Source: Bacteroidetes bacterium UBA1935
GTDB taxonomy: Bacteria > Bacteroidota > Bacteroidia > Chitinophagales > Chitinophagaceae
DNA length: 64,000 bases
Direction of reading: 5' to 3'
Assembly: GCA_002337045.1 (NCBI GenBank)
Contig: DDFF01000008.1
Coordinates: 124,001-188,000 of the forward strand
The notes below the pieces were generated by a model. That model was not told where the DNA came from. It ran no database searches and was given only the letters and a program-made list of their open reading frames with translations. Position numbers and translations under genes: made by a program. Shown here one piece after another: positions 9,297 through 17,875 of this stretch (the first letter of the stretch is position 1; each line of letters opens with the position of its first letter).

Positions 9297-12200
9297 ATGA
9301 GTCAAAAACAATATTGGAAGGGTCTTGAAGAGCTGAACAACGATGCAGCTCATAAAGAAGCAGTAGATAACGAGTTTAAAGAGCCGCTGCCATTTGACAT
9401 AAGTGGCAATCTGCTGGACGCGACTACTCCCCGCCGCGACTTTTTGAAATATCTGGGATTCAGCACTGTTGCTGCTACATTGGCTGCAAGCTGCGAAATG
9501 CCTGTTCGTAAGGTAATTCCTTATGCTATAAAGCCGGAAGACATTGTACCGGGTGTAGCTAACTACTACGCCTCTACATTTGTTGACGGTGGTGAATATT
9601 GTGCAGTAGTTATCAAAACACGCGATGGCCGTCCTATTAAACTGGAAGGTAACAAGCTGTCTCCGATAACACAGGGTGCTACTACAGCTCGTGTACAGGC
9701 TGCTGTACTGAATCTGTATGATAAAGCACGCCTGCGCCAGCCGTTTGCTGAAGGTAAAGAAGCAACATTTGATGCTATTGACCGCAGCGTGAAAGATGCA
9801 CTGGCAAGCAACACTAAATCAGTATACGTACTGACATCAACTATCCTGAGCCCTACTACAAAAGAATCAATCAATCAATTCTTAGCGAAATATCCTACAG
9901 CAAAACACGTAACGTATGATGCAATATCATACAGTGGTATGCTGCAGGCAAATGAGGCTAGCTACGGCAAACGTGCGCTGCCTTCTTATCATTTCGATAA
10001 AGCACAAACAATTGTAGGCCTGGGTGCAGACTTCCTGGGTACATGGTTGTCTCCTGCAGAATTCTCTAAGCAATATGCACAAGGCCGTAAAGTGACAGCT
10101 AAAAACCTGAATATGTCTAAGCACTATCAGGTAGAAGCTAACCACACTATTACTGGTGCTGCTGCAGATGACCGTGCTACTTGCAAACCATCGCAAATGG
10201 GTGCAGTAGCTATAGCGCTATACAATGCTGTAACAAACGGTGCTGCTCCGTCACTGTCCAGCAAAAAACTGAATCAACTCGTAACTAAAGCTGCGGCTGA
10301 CCTGAAAAAAGGTAATGGCCTTGTAGTTTGCGGTGTTAACGATGTAAATATCCAAACAGTAGTAAACGCCATCAACGCTGCTGTAGGCGCTAACGGTACT
10401 ACCATCAACTGGGCTGTTACCAGCAATTACAAAGCGGGTATAGATGCTGATATGGTAGCGCTGACAGAAGCTATGGGCAAAGGCGAAGTTGGTGCAATCT
10501 TCATGCAGGACGTAAACCCTGTATACGATTACTACAACGGTAAGAAATTTGCTGAAGCGCTGAAAAACGTACCGGTTAGCGTATCATTCGCTGAGCGTAT
10601 GGACGAAACAGCACAAGCCTGTAAATATGTAGTACCTGATAACCACTGGCTGGAAAGCTGGGGTGATGCAGAACCTAAGACCGGTTACTACAGCCTGATG
10701 CAACCTGGTATTTCGCCGTTGTTCAAAACACGTGCGTTCCAGGATAGTTTGCTGGTATGGGCAGGTTCTTCAACTACTTACGGTGATATCTGGAAAAACT
10801 ACTGGACTGCTAAAACAGGCAGCCAGGCTAATCTGGATAAAGCATTGCAGGATGGTGTTATCAACCCGGCAGGCGATATGCCAATGGGCGGTGTATCATT
10901 CAGCGGTAATGTTGCAGGTGCTGTAGCTGCTATACAAGCTGAAAAAGCTGTAAGCGGTATGGAACTGGTTGTTTATCAGAAAGTATCTATCGGTAAAGGT
11001 GGCGCATGGAGTAACAACCCATGGTTGCTGGAAATGCCAGACCCGATAACAAAAGCAACTTGGGACAACTACGCTTGCGTATCTCCTAAGAAAGCATTTG
11101 AACTGGGTGCTGAACTGACAAGTATCACAGAGGTAGTAAACGCTAAGAAAGTAATCGAAATATCTGCAAACGGGCAAACAATGAAACTGCCACTGGTAGT
11201 TGTGCCCGGTATGAATAACGATGTAGTAGCAATAGCTGTAGGTTTTGGCCGCGATGCTAAAGTAGGCCGTGCTGCTGCAAGCGGTAAAGATAAATTCGGT
11301 AAAGAAATAGGTGGTAAAAATGCTTATCCGTTTGTAAGCTACAATGGTCAAAACTTTGTATACAACGCAGCGGTTACCATCAAACCAACAGAAGAAACAC
11401 ACGACGTAGCGATTACGCAATCGCACCACAGCTACGAGGCTCGTCCGATTATACGCGAATACACACTGGCTGAGTTCGCTAAAAATCCAAGCCTGCTGCT
11501 GGAAGCACGTAATAAAGAAATAGGTCACTACACTACATTGCCTTGGGAAGAACATGGCGAAGCACATGGTGGTGAGCACGCAAATGCAGGACATGGTGAA
11601 GACAAAGCACACAATCCTGTAGATGTAGCTACTGCTGCTGCTGCTGCAATAGTTGTAGATGAAGAAGGCTACCGTAAAAACGGTACGCTGTATCCTGAAT
11701 TTGAATCTCCTGGTATCCACTGGGGTATGTCTATAGATCTGACTGCATGTACTGGTTGCGGTGCTTGCGTGATAGGTTGCCAGGCTGAAAACAACATCTC
11801 TGTAGTAGGTAAAACACACGTACTGAAGTCTCAGGAAATGCACTGGTTGCGTATCGACCGTTACTTCAGCGGTATGCCTGATGATCCGGATACTATCCAG
11901 ACTATCTTCCAACCGATGATGTGTCAGCATTGCGACAACGCACCATGCGAAAACGTATGTCCGGTGTCTGCAACCAACCACAGCAGCGAAGGTTTGAACC
12001 AAATGGCTTACAACCGTTGTATCGGTACTAAATACTGTGCAAACAACTGTCCTTATAAAGTACGTCACTTCAACTGGATGGATTGGAACGGTGCTGATTG
12101 CTTTGACGACAACCTGTACGAAGACTACCGTCGTGATGATATGAACGACGACCTGACACGCATGGTACTGAACCCTGACGTTACAGTACGTAGCCGTGGT

Positions 12201-12524
12201 GTTATGGAAAAATGTAGCTTCTGCGTACAACGTTTGCAGGAAGCGAAGCTGGAGGCTAAGAAAGCAGGTGCACCAATGAAAGACGGTGCTGCAAGAACAG
12301 CTTGTCAGCAAGCATGTCCTTCTGATGCTATCGTGTTCGGTAACGTGAATGATAAAGAAAGCGCTATCGCACAGCTGAGAAAAGACAATAAAGAGCGTGT
12401 ATTCTATGTGCTGGAGCAAATACACACATTGCCAAACGTAAACTACATGTCGAAAATCCGTAACACGGAAACGATAGTAGGTGGTAATGAAGCTACAGAC
12501 GGCTTGTTGAAAGCTCACATTTAA
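9297..12524 (+). CDS. actB: Alternative Complex III iron-sulfur protein ActB (molybdopterin-oxidoreductase-like fusion)
   Basis: The 1075-residue protein fuses a molybdopterin-oxidoreductase-like domain, which in ACIII carries no Mo cofactor, to a ferredoxin-like domain. The N-terminus has a TAT-variant signal (TPRRDFLKYLGFSTVAAT) followed by ASCEMPVRK. Cys-rich cluster motifs are in the last third: CTGCGACVIGC (about 11746-11780), CQHCDNAPCENVCPV, CIGTKYCANNCPY and CSFCVQ with CQQACP. These are consistent with three [4Fe-4S] and one [3Fe-4S] clusters. ATG 9297 was chosen over an in-frame TTG at 9288. An acidic/His-rich linker (EEHGEAHGGEHANAGHGED) joins the two halves. Confidence 0.94.
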   Translation: MSQKQYWKGLEELNNDAAHKEAVDNEFKEPLPFDISGNLLDATTPRRDFLKYLGFSTVAATLAASCEMPVRKVIPYAIKPEDIVPGVANYYASTFVDGGEYCAVVIKTRDGRPIKLEGNKLSPITQGATTARVQAAVLNLYDKARLRQPFAEGKEATFDAIDRSVKDALASNTKSVYVLTSTILSPTTKESINQFLAKYPTAKHVTYDAISYSGMLQANEASYGKRALPSYHFDKAQTIVGLGADFLGTWLSPAEFSKQYAQGRKVTAKNLNMSKHYQVEANHTITGAAADDRATCKPSQMGAVAIALYNAVTNGAAPSLSSKKLNQLVTKAAADLKKGNGLVVCGVNDVNIQTVVNAINAAVGANGTTINWAVTSNYKAGIDADMVALTEAMGKGEVGAIFMQDVNPVYDYYNGKKFAEALKNVPVSVSFAERMDETAQACKYVVPDNHWLESWGDAEPKTGYYSLMQPGISPLFKTRAFQDSLLVWAGSSTTYGDIWKNYWTAKTGSQANLDKALQDGVINPAGDMPMGGVSFSGNVAGAVAAIQAEKAVSGMELVVYQKVSIGKGGAWSNNPWLLEMPDPITKATWDNYACVSPKKAFELGAELTSITEVVNAKKVIEISANGQTMKLPLVVVPGMNNDVVAIAVGFGRDAKVGRAAASGKDKFGKEIGGKNAYPFVSYNGQNFVYNAAVTIKPTEETHDVAITQSHHSYEARPIIREYTLAEFAKNPSLLLEARNKEIGHYTTLPWEEHGEAHGGEHANAGHGEDKAHNPVDVATAAAAAIVVDEEGYRKNGTLYPEFESPGIHWGMSIDLTACTGCGACVIGCQAENNISVVGKTHVLKSQEMHWLRIDRYFSGMPDDPDTIQTIFQPMMCQHCDNAPCENVCPVSATNHSSEGLNQMAYNRCIGTKYCANNCPYKVRHFNWMDWNGADCFDDNLYEDYRRDDMNDDLTRMVLNPDVTVRSRGVMEKCSFCVQRLQEAKLEAKKAGAPMKDGAARTACQQACPSDAIVFGNVNDKESAIAQLRKDNKERVFYVLEQIHTLPNVNYMSKIRNTETIVGGNEATDGLLKAHI

Positions 12525-12618
12525 TAGGCGAAGCAGGAAATAAAAAAACAAGGGACGGATGTGAAAACAGAAGCCCCGACAGAAATAAAAACAAAGAACT
12601 TTTTACTAATAAGGCGCT

Positions 12619-14055
12619 ATGCATTTAAAGTACGAATCGTTTGTACGGGAACCGCTGGTAGATGGTGATAAAACGTATCACCAAGTAACAGAAGATATAA
12701 TCAGCCCTATAGAAAAGAAACCGGGCCGCATGTGGTATGTAGGTTTCTTCTTCTCGGTTACACTGTTGCTGTTAGGGGTTTTCTCAGTGTTTTGGGAAGT
12801 TTATTACGGTATCGGTGTATGGGGTATTAACCGTACAGTAGGTTGGGGTTGGGATATTACCAACTTCGTATGGTGGGTAGGTATCGGTCACGCCGGTACA
12901 CTTATCTCGGCTATCCTGTTATTGTTCCGTCAGGGATGGAGGACAGGTGTAAACCGCGCTGCGGAAGCGATGACAATCTTCGCGGTAATGTGCGCAGGCC
13001 AGTTCCCGATCTTCCACATGGGTCGTGTATGGGATGGTTTCTTCGTACTGCCTTACCCGAACGGTCGTGGTCCGCTGTGGCCAAACTTTAACTCGGCACT
13101 TCTTTGGGACGTATTCGCGATCTCTACATACTTCACAGTATCATTGTTGTTCTGGTACTCAGGTCTGATACCTGACTTTGCAACAGTACGTGATCGCGCT
13201 ACAACTAAATTGCGTAAACGCCTGTATGGTCTGGCATCTTTCGGCTGGACAGGTACTGCTAAAAACTGGCAACGCCACGAAGCACTTTCTCTGGTGCTTG
13301 CAGGTTTGAGTACGCCACTTGTACTTTCAGTACACACAATCGTATCTTTTGACTTTGCTACTTCAGTTATCCCTGGTTGGCACACTACCATCTTCCCGCC
13401 ATACTTCGTTGCGGGTGCGATCTTCTCAGGTTTCGCAATGGTACAAACCCTGTTGATTATCTGTCGTAAAATATTAGGCCTTGAAGAATACATTACAGTA
13501 GGTCACCTTGAAGCAATGAACAAGGTAATCGTACTGACAGGTTCTATCGTGGGTGTTGCCTACCTGACAGAGCTGTTCATGTCTTGGTACAGTGGTGTAC
13601 TGTATGAACAAGATGCGTTCAAATGGCGTATCCTTGGCCCATACTGGTGGAGCTACTGGGCGATGATGACTTGTAACGTGGTATCTCCTCAGCTGTTCTG
13701 GTTCAAAAAACTGCGTCGTAATATACCTTTCACATTCATTATGTCTATCGTGGTGAATATCGGTATGTGGTTCGAGCGTTTTGTAATCATCGTTACTTCA
13801 CTGTATCGCGATTACCTGCCTGGTAGCTGGACATACTATAGCCCAACATGGCCAGAAATTGGTTTCTATCTAGGTACATTCGGTCTGTTCTTTACATGCT
13901 TCTTCTTGTTTGCTAAATACTTCCCTGTTATTGCAGTTGCGGAAATCAAGTTCGTACTGAAAACATCAGGCGATAACTATAAGAGGAAAATGGAAGCTAT
14001 CGACGCTAAGACTACAGAAGAGTTTAAACACGAACTGGACCACGCTCACCACTAA
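12619..14055 (+). CDS. actC: Alternative Complex III quinol-site membrane subunit ActC (NrfD-like)
   Basis: The 478-residue polytopic protein of the NrfD/PsrC family has about ten hydrophobic segments beginning at MWYVGFFFSVTLLLLGVFSV. It carries the ACIII-type sequences WWVGIGHAGTLISAILLLFR and PIFHMGRVWDG. In ACIII, ActC forms a quinol-binding site and docks the ActB iron-sulfur chain. The C-terminus is charged and His-rich (EFKHELDHAHH). It lies 94 bp after actB, with no terminator between them. Confidence 0.94.
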   Translation: MHLKYESFVREPLVDGDKTYHQVTEDIISPIEKKPGRMWYVGFFFSVTLLLLGVFSVFWEVYYGIGVWGINRTVGWGWDITNFVWWVGIGHAGTLISAILLLFRQGWRTGVNRAAEAMTIFAVMCAGQFPIFHMGRVWDGFFVLPYPNGRGPLWPNFNSALLWDVFAISTYFTVSLLFWYSGLIPDFATVRDRATTKLRKRLYGLASFGWTGTAKNWQRHEALSLVLAGLSTPLVLSVHTIVSFDFATSVIPGWHTTIFPPYFVAGAIFSGFAMVQTLLIICRKILGLEEYITVGHLEAMNKVIVLTGSIVGVAYLTELFMSWYSGVLYEQDAFKWRILGPYWWSYWAMMTCNVVSPQLFWFKKLRRNIPFTFIMSIVVNIGMWFERFVIIVTSLYRDYLPGSWTYYSPTWPEIGFYLGTFGLFFTCFFLFAKYFPVIAVAEIKFVLKTSGDNYKRKMEAIDAKTTEEFKHELDHAHH

Positions 14056-14085
14056 TCTGTTGAGTAGCTGACCGGTAACGTAATT

Positions 14086-14120
14086 GAATTTTGACTTTTA
14101 ACTTTTGAATTAATATTTAA
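14086..14120 (+). repeat. AT-rich GAATTTTGACTTTT spacer repeat, copy 1
   Basis: The spacer just before actD contains GAATTTTGACTTTT followed by AACTTTTGAATT and ATATTT. The same 14-mer recurs before actE at 14758-14771. A related TTTTGACTTTTAA is at 60357-60370. Confidence 0.55.
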
Positions 14121-14121
14121 A

Positions 14122-14694
14122 ATGGCTATAAAGAAATTTGCAGTTGCTTGTTATGACGATGAGGAAGTGCTGTTTCCTGCAGTGAAGAAAGTACGCAACA
14201 GCGGTTACAAACTGCACGATGTGTACACACCTTTCCCTGTGCACGGTCTGGACGGTGCGCTGGGCCTGAAAGAAACTGACCTTCACGTAGCAGGTTTCAT
14301 ATATGGTATCACAGGTACCAGCACTGCGGTAGGTTTCATGTCCTGGATATTCTGCAGCGACTGGCCTATTAACTTCGGTGGTAAACCACACTGGTCGCTG
14401 CCAGCCTTCATACCTATCACTTTCGAGTTGACGGTATTGTTTGCAGCGGTAGGTATGGTGCTTACATTCTGCTATCTGAACCAGATAATGCCGGGTGTTA
14501 AGAAACACGTTTTCCACCCACGCCAAACGGATGATTTGTTTGTAGTAGCATTGGAAATCAACGATCATACTAACGAAGAAGAAGTAATCAACTTCCTGAA
14601 ATCTACAAATGCTGTAGAAACTTCAATTCAGGTTGCTGAATCTGAATGGTGGTTTGGCCGTTGGGACAAAAAAGAACCATACGAACTGGCATAA
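14122..14694 (+). CDS. actD: Alternative Complex III subunit ActD (DUF3341)
   Basis: The 190-residue protein matches the DUF3341/ActD pattern. A soluble N-terminus (CYDDEEVLFPAVKKVRNSGY, DVYTPFPVHGLD) is followed by two membrane helices around AGFIYGITGTSTAVGFMSWI and FELTVLFAAVGMVLTFCYL, then a short soluble tail. ActD is a structural membrane subunit of ACIII without cofactors. It lies between actC and actE, as in other act operons. Confidence 0.93.
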   Translation: MAIKKFAVACYDDEEVLFPAVKKVRNSGYKLHDVYTPFPVHGLDGALGLKETDLHVAGFIYGITGTSTAVGFMSWIFCSDWPINFGGKPHWSLPAFIPITFELTVLFAAVGMVLTFCYLNQIMPGVKKHVFHPRQTDDLFVVALEINDHTNEEEVINFLKSTNAVETSIQVAESEWWFGRWDKKEPYELA

Positions 14695-14697
14695 TTC

Positions 14698-14733
14698 AGT
14701 TGATTGGTTGAAATAGTTGATCAGTTAATATAG
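14698..14733 (+). repeat. TTGATTGGTTGA-type intergenic repeat, copy 1
   Basis: Contains TTGATTGGTTGA followed by AGTTGATCAGTTAATA. A close relative lies upstream of pheS at 24456-24480. Low-complexity; function unknown. Confidence 0.4.
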
Positions 14734-14751
14734 TGAGAAAGGGTGTGAAGA

Positions 14752-14786
14752 GAATTTGAATTTTGACTTTTGAATTTTTAAATATT
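14752..14786 (+). repeat. AT-rich GAATTTTGACTTTT spacer repeat, copy 2
   Basis: The spacer immediately before actE has GAATTTGAATTTTGACTTTT followed by GAATTTTTAAATATTT. It shares a 14-mer and the layout (repeat, ATATTT, start codon) with the spacer before actD. Confidence 0.55.
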
Positions 14787-14787
14787 T

Positions 14788-15453
14788 ATGAACAAAACCA
14801 AAAGCATAGTAGTAGCGAGCCTGATGATAGGACTGGGTCTGGCATCGTGCAACAGTGGTAGCATGCGCCGCAACCCGGGTAAAATCTACGCTCCGGATAT
14901 GACCTACTCTCGTGCTTATGATGCGTATACTGCCAACCCGAATTTTGCTGACGGACAAACAAGCCGTAAGCCGATAAACGGTACTGTAGCAGTAGGACAT
15001 GAATTGCCTGACCACATGGTAGAAGGCGATACTAATGCGTACAAATCATTCACTACCAGCCTGCGCTTTGATGAAGTACAACTGGCAGAGGGTAAACGTT
15101 TGTTCAATATATACTGCGGTATATGCCACGGTACCAACCTGGATGGTCAGGGTCCGTTGTATGCAAGCGGTAAGTTTGCAGCCATGCCTGCCAACCTGAA
15201 AGATGCAAAATATCTGCACATGAGCGCAGGTACTATGTATGCAGCTATCAAGTATGGTAAAAACGCTATGGGTTCTTATGCAAGCCAATTAGACATGAAG
15301 CAGCGTTGGATGGTAATTGCTTACATCAAGAAAGTGCAGTCTGAAAACGGCGGTGATGCATATGCGTTTGGTGCTACAGGTACTGCGACCCCTGCACCTG
15401 CAGCAGATACGGCAAAAGCTGTAGCAGCAACTACCGAAACTGCTAAACATTAA
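14788..15453 (+). CDS. actE: Alternative Complex III monohaem cytochrome c ActE
   Basis: The 221-residue lipoprotein has a signal sequence ending in a lipobox (MIGLGLASC at about residues 13-21), so it is lipid-anchored. One haem motif, CGICHG, lies mid-protein, and KNAMGSYASQLDMKQRWMV probably supplies the distal Met ligand. ActE passes electrons from the ActA/ActB chain to a terminal oxidase or carrier. The tail is an Ala/Thr/Pro-rich linker, typical of a flexible tether. Neighbours are actD (93 bp upstream) and actF (48 bp downstream). Confidence 0.93.
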   Translation: MNKTKSIVVASLMIGLGLASCNSGSMRRNPGKIYAPDMTYSRAYDAYTANPNFADGQTSRKPINGTVAVGHELPDHMVEGDTNAYKSFTTSLRFDEVQLAEGKRLFNIYCGICHGTNLDGQGPLYASGKFAAMPANLKDAKYLHMSAGTMYAAIKYGKNAMGSYASQLDMKQRWMVIAYIKKVQSENGGDAYAFGATGTATPAPAADTAKAVAATTETAKH

Positions 15454-15501
15454 TAAGAAACATCAAGAAACAAGTAAACGTAGTTCTCTAATAATATTAC
15501 A

Positions 15502-16716
15502 ATGACAGAACGTTTTGAGGTACCTGCAAGATTAAGAAATACCAGCCTGGCACTGATTGCAGTGGGTGTGTTGGTATTAATAATAGGCGGTGTAACAATG
15601 CTGGGCGGACACGACCACCACGATAAAACCCGCTTCTGGTTAGTACTGTTGCAAAACAGTGTATTCTTTTTGCTGTTGACTGTAGCGAGCGTATTTATAC
15701 AAGCTGCAGCTTCTTTGGCACAAGGTGGCTGGATCGTAGCTTACAAAAGAGTGCCTGAAGCAATAGGTGCTAATGTTTGGGTATTCGGTGTTATTGCCGG
15801 TGCTATACTGATATTCATTGCTACAGCATTTGATGTTGATGGTCACAATACCATCTACCATTGGGTACACCCGCATGGCGACAAAATACTGGAAGGCAAA
15901 TCGGCATTCCTGAACAAGGAAATGTTCATCGGCTTCACCGTAGTTGCAATTGCATTGTGGTCTTACTTCGGTCGTAAATTCCGTGCGCTTTCTATAGCTC
16001 AGGAGTCTGCACCAAAGAACAGTACTAAAATATACTGGACAGTATTCAAATGGTCTGCTGCATTCCTGTTGGTATATGCGCTGACACAAATGAGCACTAT
16101 TCCTTGGTTGTGGATCATGAGTATTGATGCACACTGGTATTCAACAATGTTCAGCTGGTACACATTTGCTAGTGCATTTGTTAGCGGTATGTCTGTTATC
16201 ATGCTGTTTGTAGTATACCTGAAAAATCAAGGTAACCTTGAAATAGTAACTAAAGAGCACGTACACGATCTTGGTAAATTCATGTTCGCATTCAGTGTAT
16301 TCTGGACTTATGTTTGGTTTGCACAGTACATGCTGATATGGTACAGTAACATACCAGAAGAAACTACGTATTTCAAAATGCGTCAGCATGGCCCTTACAG
16401 CCTGATATGGTATTCTGTATTTATCATCAACTTCATTATGCCAATCCTGATATTGATGGCACGCCCTAGTAAGCGCAACTACTTCACAGTTAGCTTCATG
16501 GCAGTTGTTATCATCTTCGGTCACTGGTTAGATTTCTTTATCATGACAATGCCTGGCCCATTGGGTGGCCACTGGGTACTTAGCTGGTACGAACTGGGTA
16601 TCTTCGCAGGCTTTGCCGGATTGCTGATATTCACTGTATCTAATACATTGTCTAAAGCATCGCTGGTACCTGCAAACCACCCATTGCTGAAAGAAGCAAT
16701 GATACACCAGAGCTAA
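15502..16716 (+). CDS. actF: Alternative Complex III membrane subunit ActF
   Basis: The 404-residue polytopic protein has about ten hydrophobic segments. It resembles ActC/NrfD but is shorter and has the ActF sequences WFAQYMLIWYSNIPEET and FGHWLDFFIMTMPGPLGGHW. In ACIII, ActF is the second quinol-oxidoreductase-like membrane subunit. It follows actE by 48 bp and precedes ctaC by 64 bp, giving the complete actABCDEF set. Confidence 0.94.
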   Translation: MTERFEVPARLRNTSLALIAVGVLVLIIGGVTMLGGHDHHDKTRFWLVLLQNSVFFLLLTVASVFIQAAASLAQGGWIVAYKRVPEAIGANVWVFGVIAGAILIFIATAFDVDGHNTIYHWVHPHGDKILEGKSAFLNKEMFIGFTVVAIALWSYFGRKFRALSIAQESAPKNSTKIYWTVFKWSAAFLLVYALTQMSTIPWLWIMSIDAHWYSTMFSWYTFASAFVSGMSVIMLFVVYLKNQGNLEIVTKEHVHDLGKFMFAFSVFWTYVWFAQYMLIWYSNIPEETTYFKMRQHGPYSLIWYSVFIINFIMPILILMARPSKRNYFTVSFMAVVIIFGHWLDFFIMTMPGPLGGHWVLSWYELGIFAGFAGLLIFTVSNTLSKASLVPANHPLLKEAMIHQS

Positions 16717-16780
16717 TAACAGAACAACGGATAATAAACACAGTATAAACTAATTACAGTAAATACAAGCATAACTGACC

Positions 16781-17836
16781 ATGTCGGGATTTATATCAAT
16801 ACTATTAACAGGGCTGGTATTTGTTATCATATACCAGATAGCAAAAGCTAGTGAGTACGCTACTATTTTGCGTGGCGAAGGAAAAATCAATGCAAGGGTA
16901 AACCGTACCATGGCATTGTTACTTGTTCTTTTCTTCGTACTAGGCTTGTATGGTATATGGCTGTGCCATGATGCGATGGTAGACAAGATGTTGCCTGTTT
17001 CTGCATCTCAGCACGGTGTAGAATATGATAGCATGCTGTTGGTAACACTAACAGTAACAGGTATTGTATTCTTCATTACCCAAACACTGCTTTTCTGGTT
17101 TGCATACCGCTACCAGTCTACAGAAAAACGTACATCATTCTTCTTCCCTCACAACAACAAGCTGGAGCTGATCTGGACTACTGTACCTGCTATAGCAATG
17201 GCTGTGCTGGTAGCTATCGGTCTGCGCAACTGGGGTAAAATGACAGGCGCTGCTCCTAAAGATGCTACAGTTGTAGAGGTTGTTGGTAAACAATTTAACT
17301 GGATAGTGCGTTATCCTGGTAAAGATGGTGTGCTTGGTAAAAGAGATTTCAGAAAAATCAATGATGCAAACAACGTGTTGGGTCTTGATTGGGATGATAA
17401 AGACAATAAAGACGACATCATTGCTCAGAACGGTGAGCTGCACCTTGTAGTAAACAAGCCTGTAAGCATCCTGATAGGTTCAAGAGACGTTATCCACGAC
17501 GTGGGTCTGCCTCACTTCCGTATGAAAATGGATGCAGTGCCCGGTATCGTAACTACAATGTGGTTTACACCAACCATCACTACCGCAAAAATGAAAGAAA
17601 TCACAGGAAACAAAGATTTCGTTTATGAAATCTCTTGCGACCAGATGTGTGGTAAAGGCCACTACTCTATGCGTGGTACTATCATAGTGGAAACTCAGGA
17701 AGAGTACGATGCATGGATGGCTAAACAACAGGCATACTATGCTGCCAACAACGCACCTGCGGCTGCACCTGCAGCAGAAGGTACTACGGCACCAGAACAG
17801 AAAACCGATAGTGTAAAAGCAATAACGATGAAGTAA
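16781..17836 (+). CDS. ctaC: Cytochrome c oxidase subunit II
   Basis: The 351-residue protein carries the binuclear CuA site: a His in HDVGLPHFRMKMD and the cluster CDQMCGKGHYSM (Cys, three residues, Cys, three residues, His, Met). Four hydrophobic segments precede the cupredoxin domain rather than the usual two, so there is an N-terminal extension of two helices, a form common in Bacteroidota. The C-terminus is an Ala/Pro linker; no cytochrome c domain is fused. Co-transcribed with the act genes, it would accept electrons from ActE or ActA. Confidence 0.94.
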   Translation: MSGFISILLTGLVFVIIYQIAKASEYATILRGEGKINARVNRTMALLLVLFFVLGLYGIWLCHDAMVDKMLPVSASQHGVEYDSMLLVTLTVTGIVFFITQTLLFWFAYRYQSTEKRTSFFFPHNNKLELIWTTVPAIAMAVLVAIGLRNWGKMTGAAPKDATVVEVVGKQFNWIVRYPGKDGVLGKRDFRKINDANNVLGLDWDDKDNKDDIIAQNGELHLVVNKPVSILIGSRDVIHDVGLPHFRMKMDAVPGIVTTMWFTPTITTAKMKEITGNKDFVYEISCDQMCGKGHYSMRGTIIVETQEEYDAWMAKQQAYYAANNAPAAAPAAEGTTAPEQKTDSVKAITMK

Positions 17837-17875
17837 TCGTTCTGTACTATTACAGAACACATAAAAGTGCAAAAA

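Noticed and set aside
11560..11660. Possible frameshift or inserted element in the His/Ala-rich part of actB
   Set aside because: The frame continues cleanly, and the region looks like a flexible linker between the two halves of the fusion protein.
10896..12551. Long minus-strand open frame opposite actB
   Set aside because: It is antisense to a clear Fe-S protein and its translation is rich in Cys, His, Tyr and Phe without any domain, as expected of a shadow frame.
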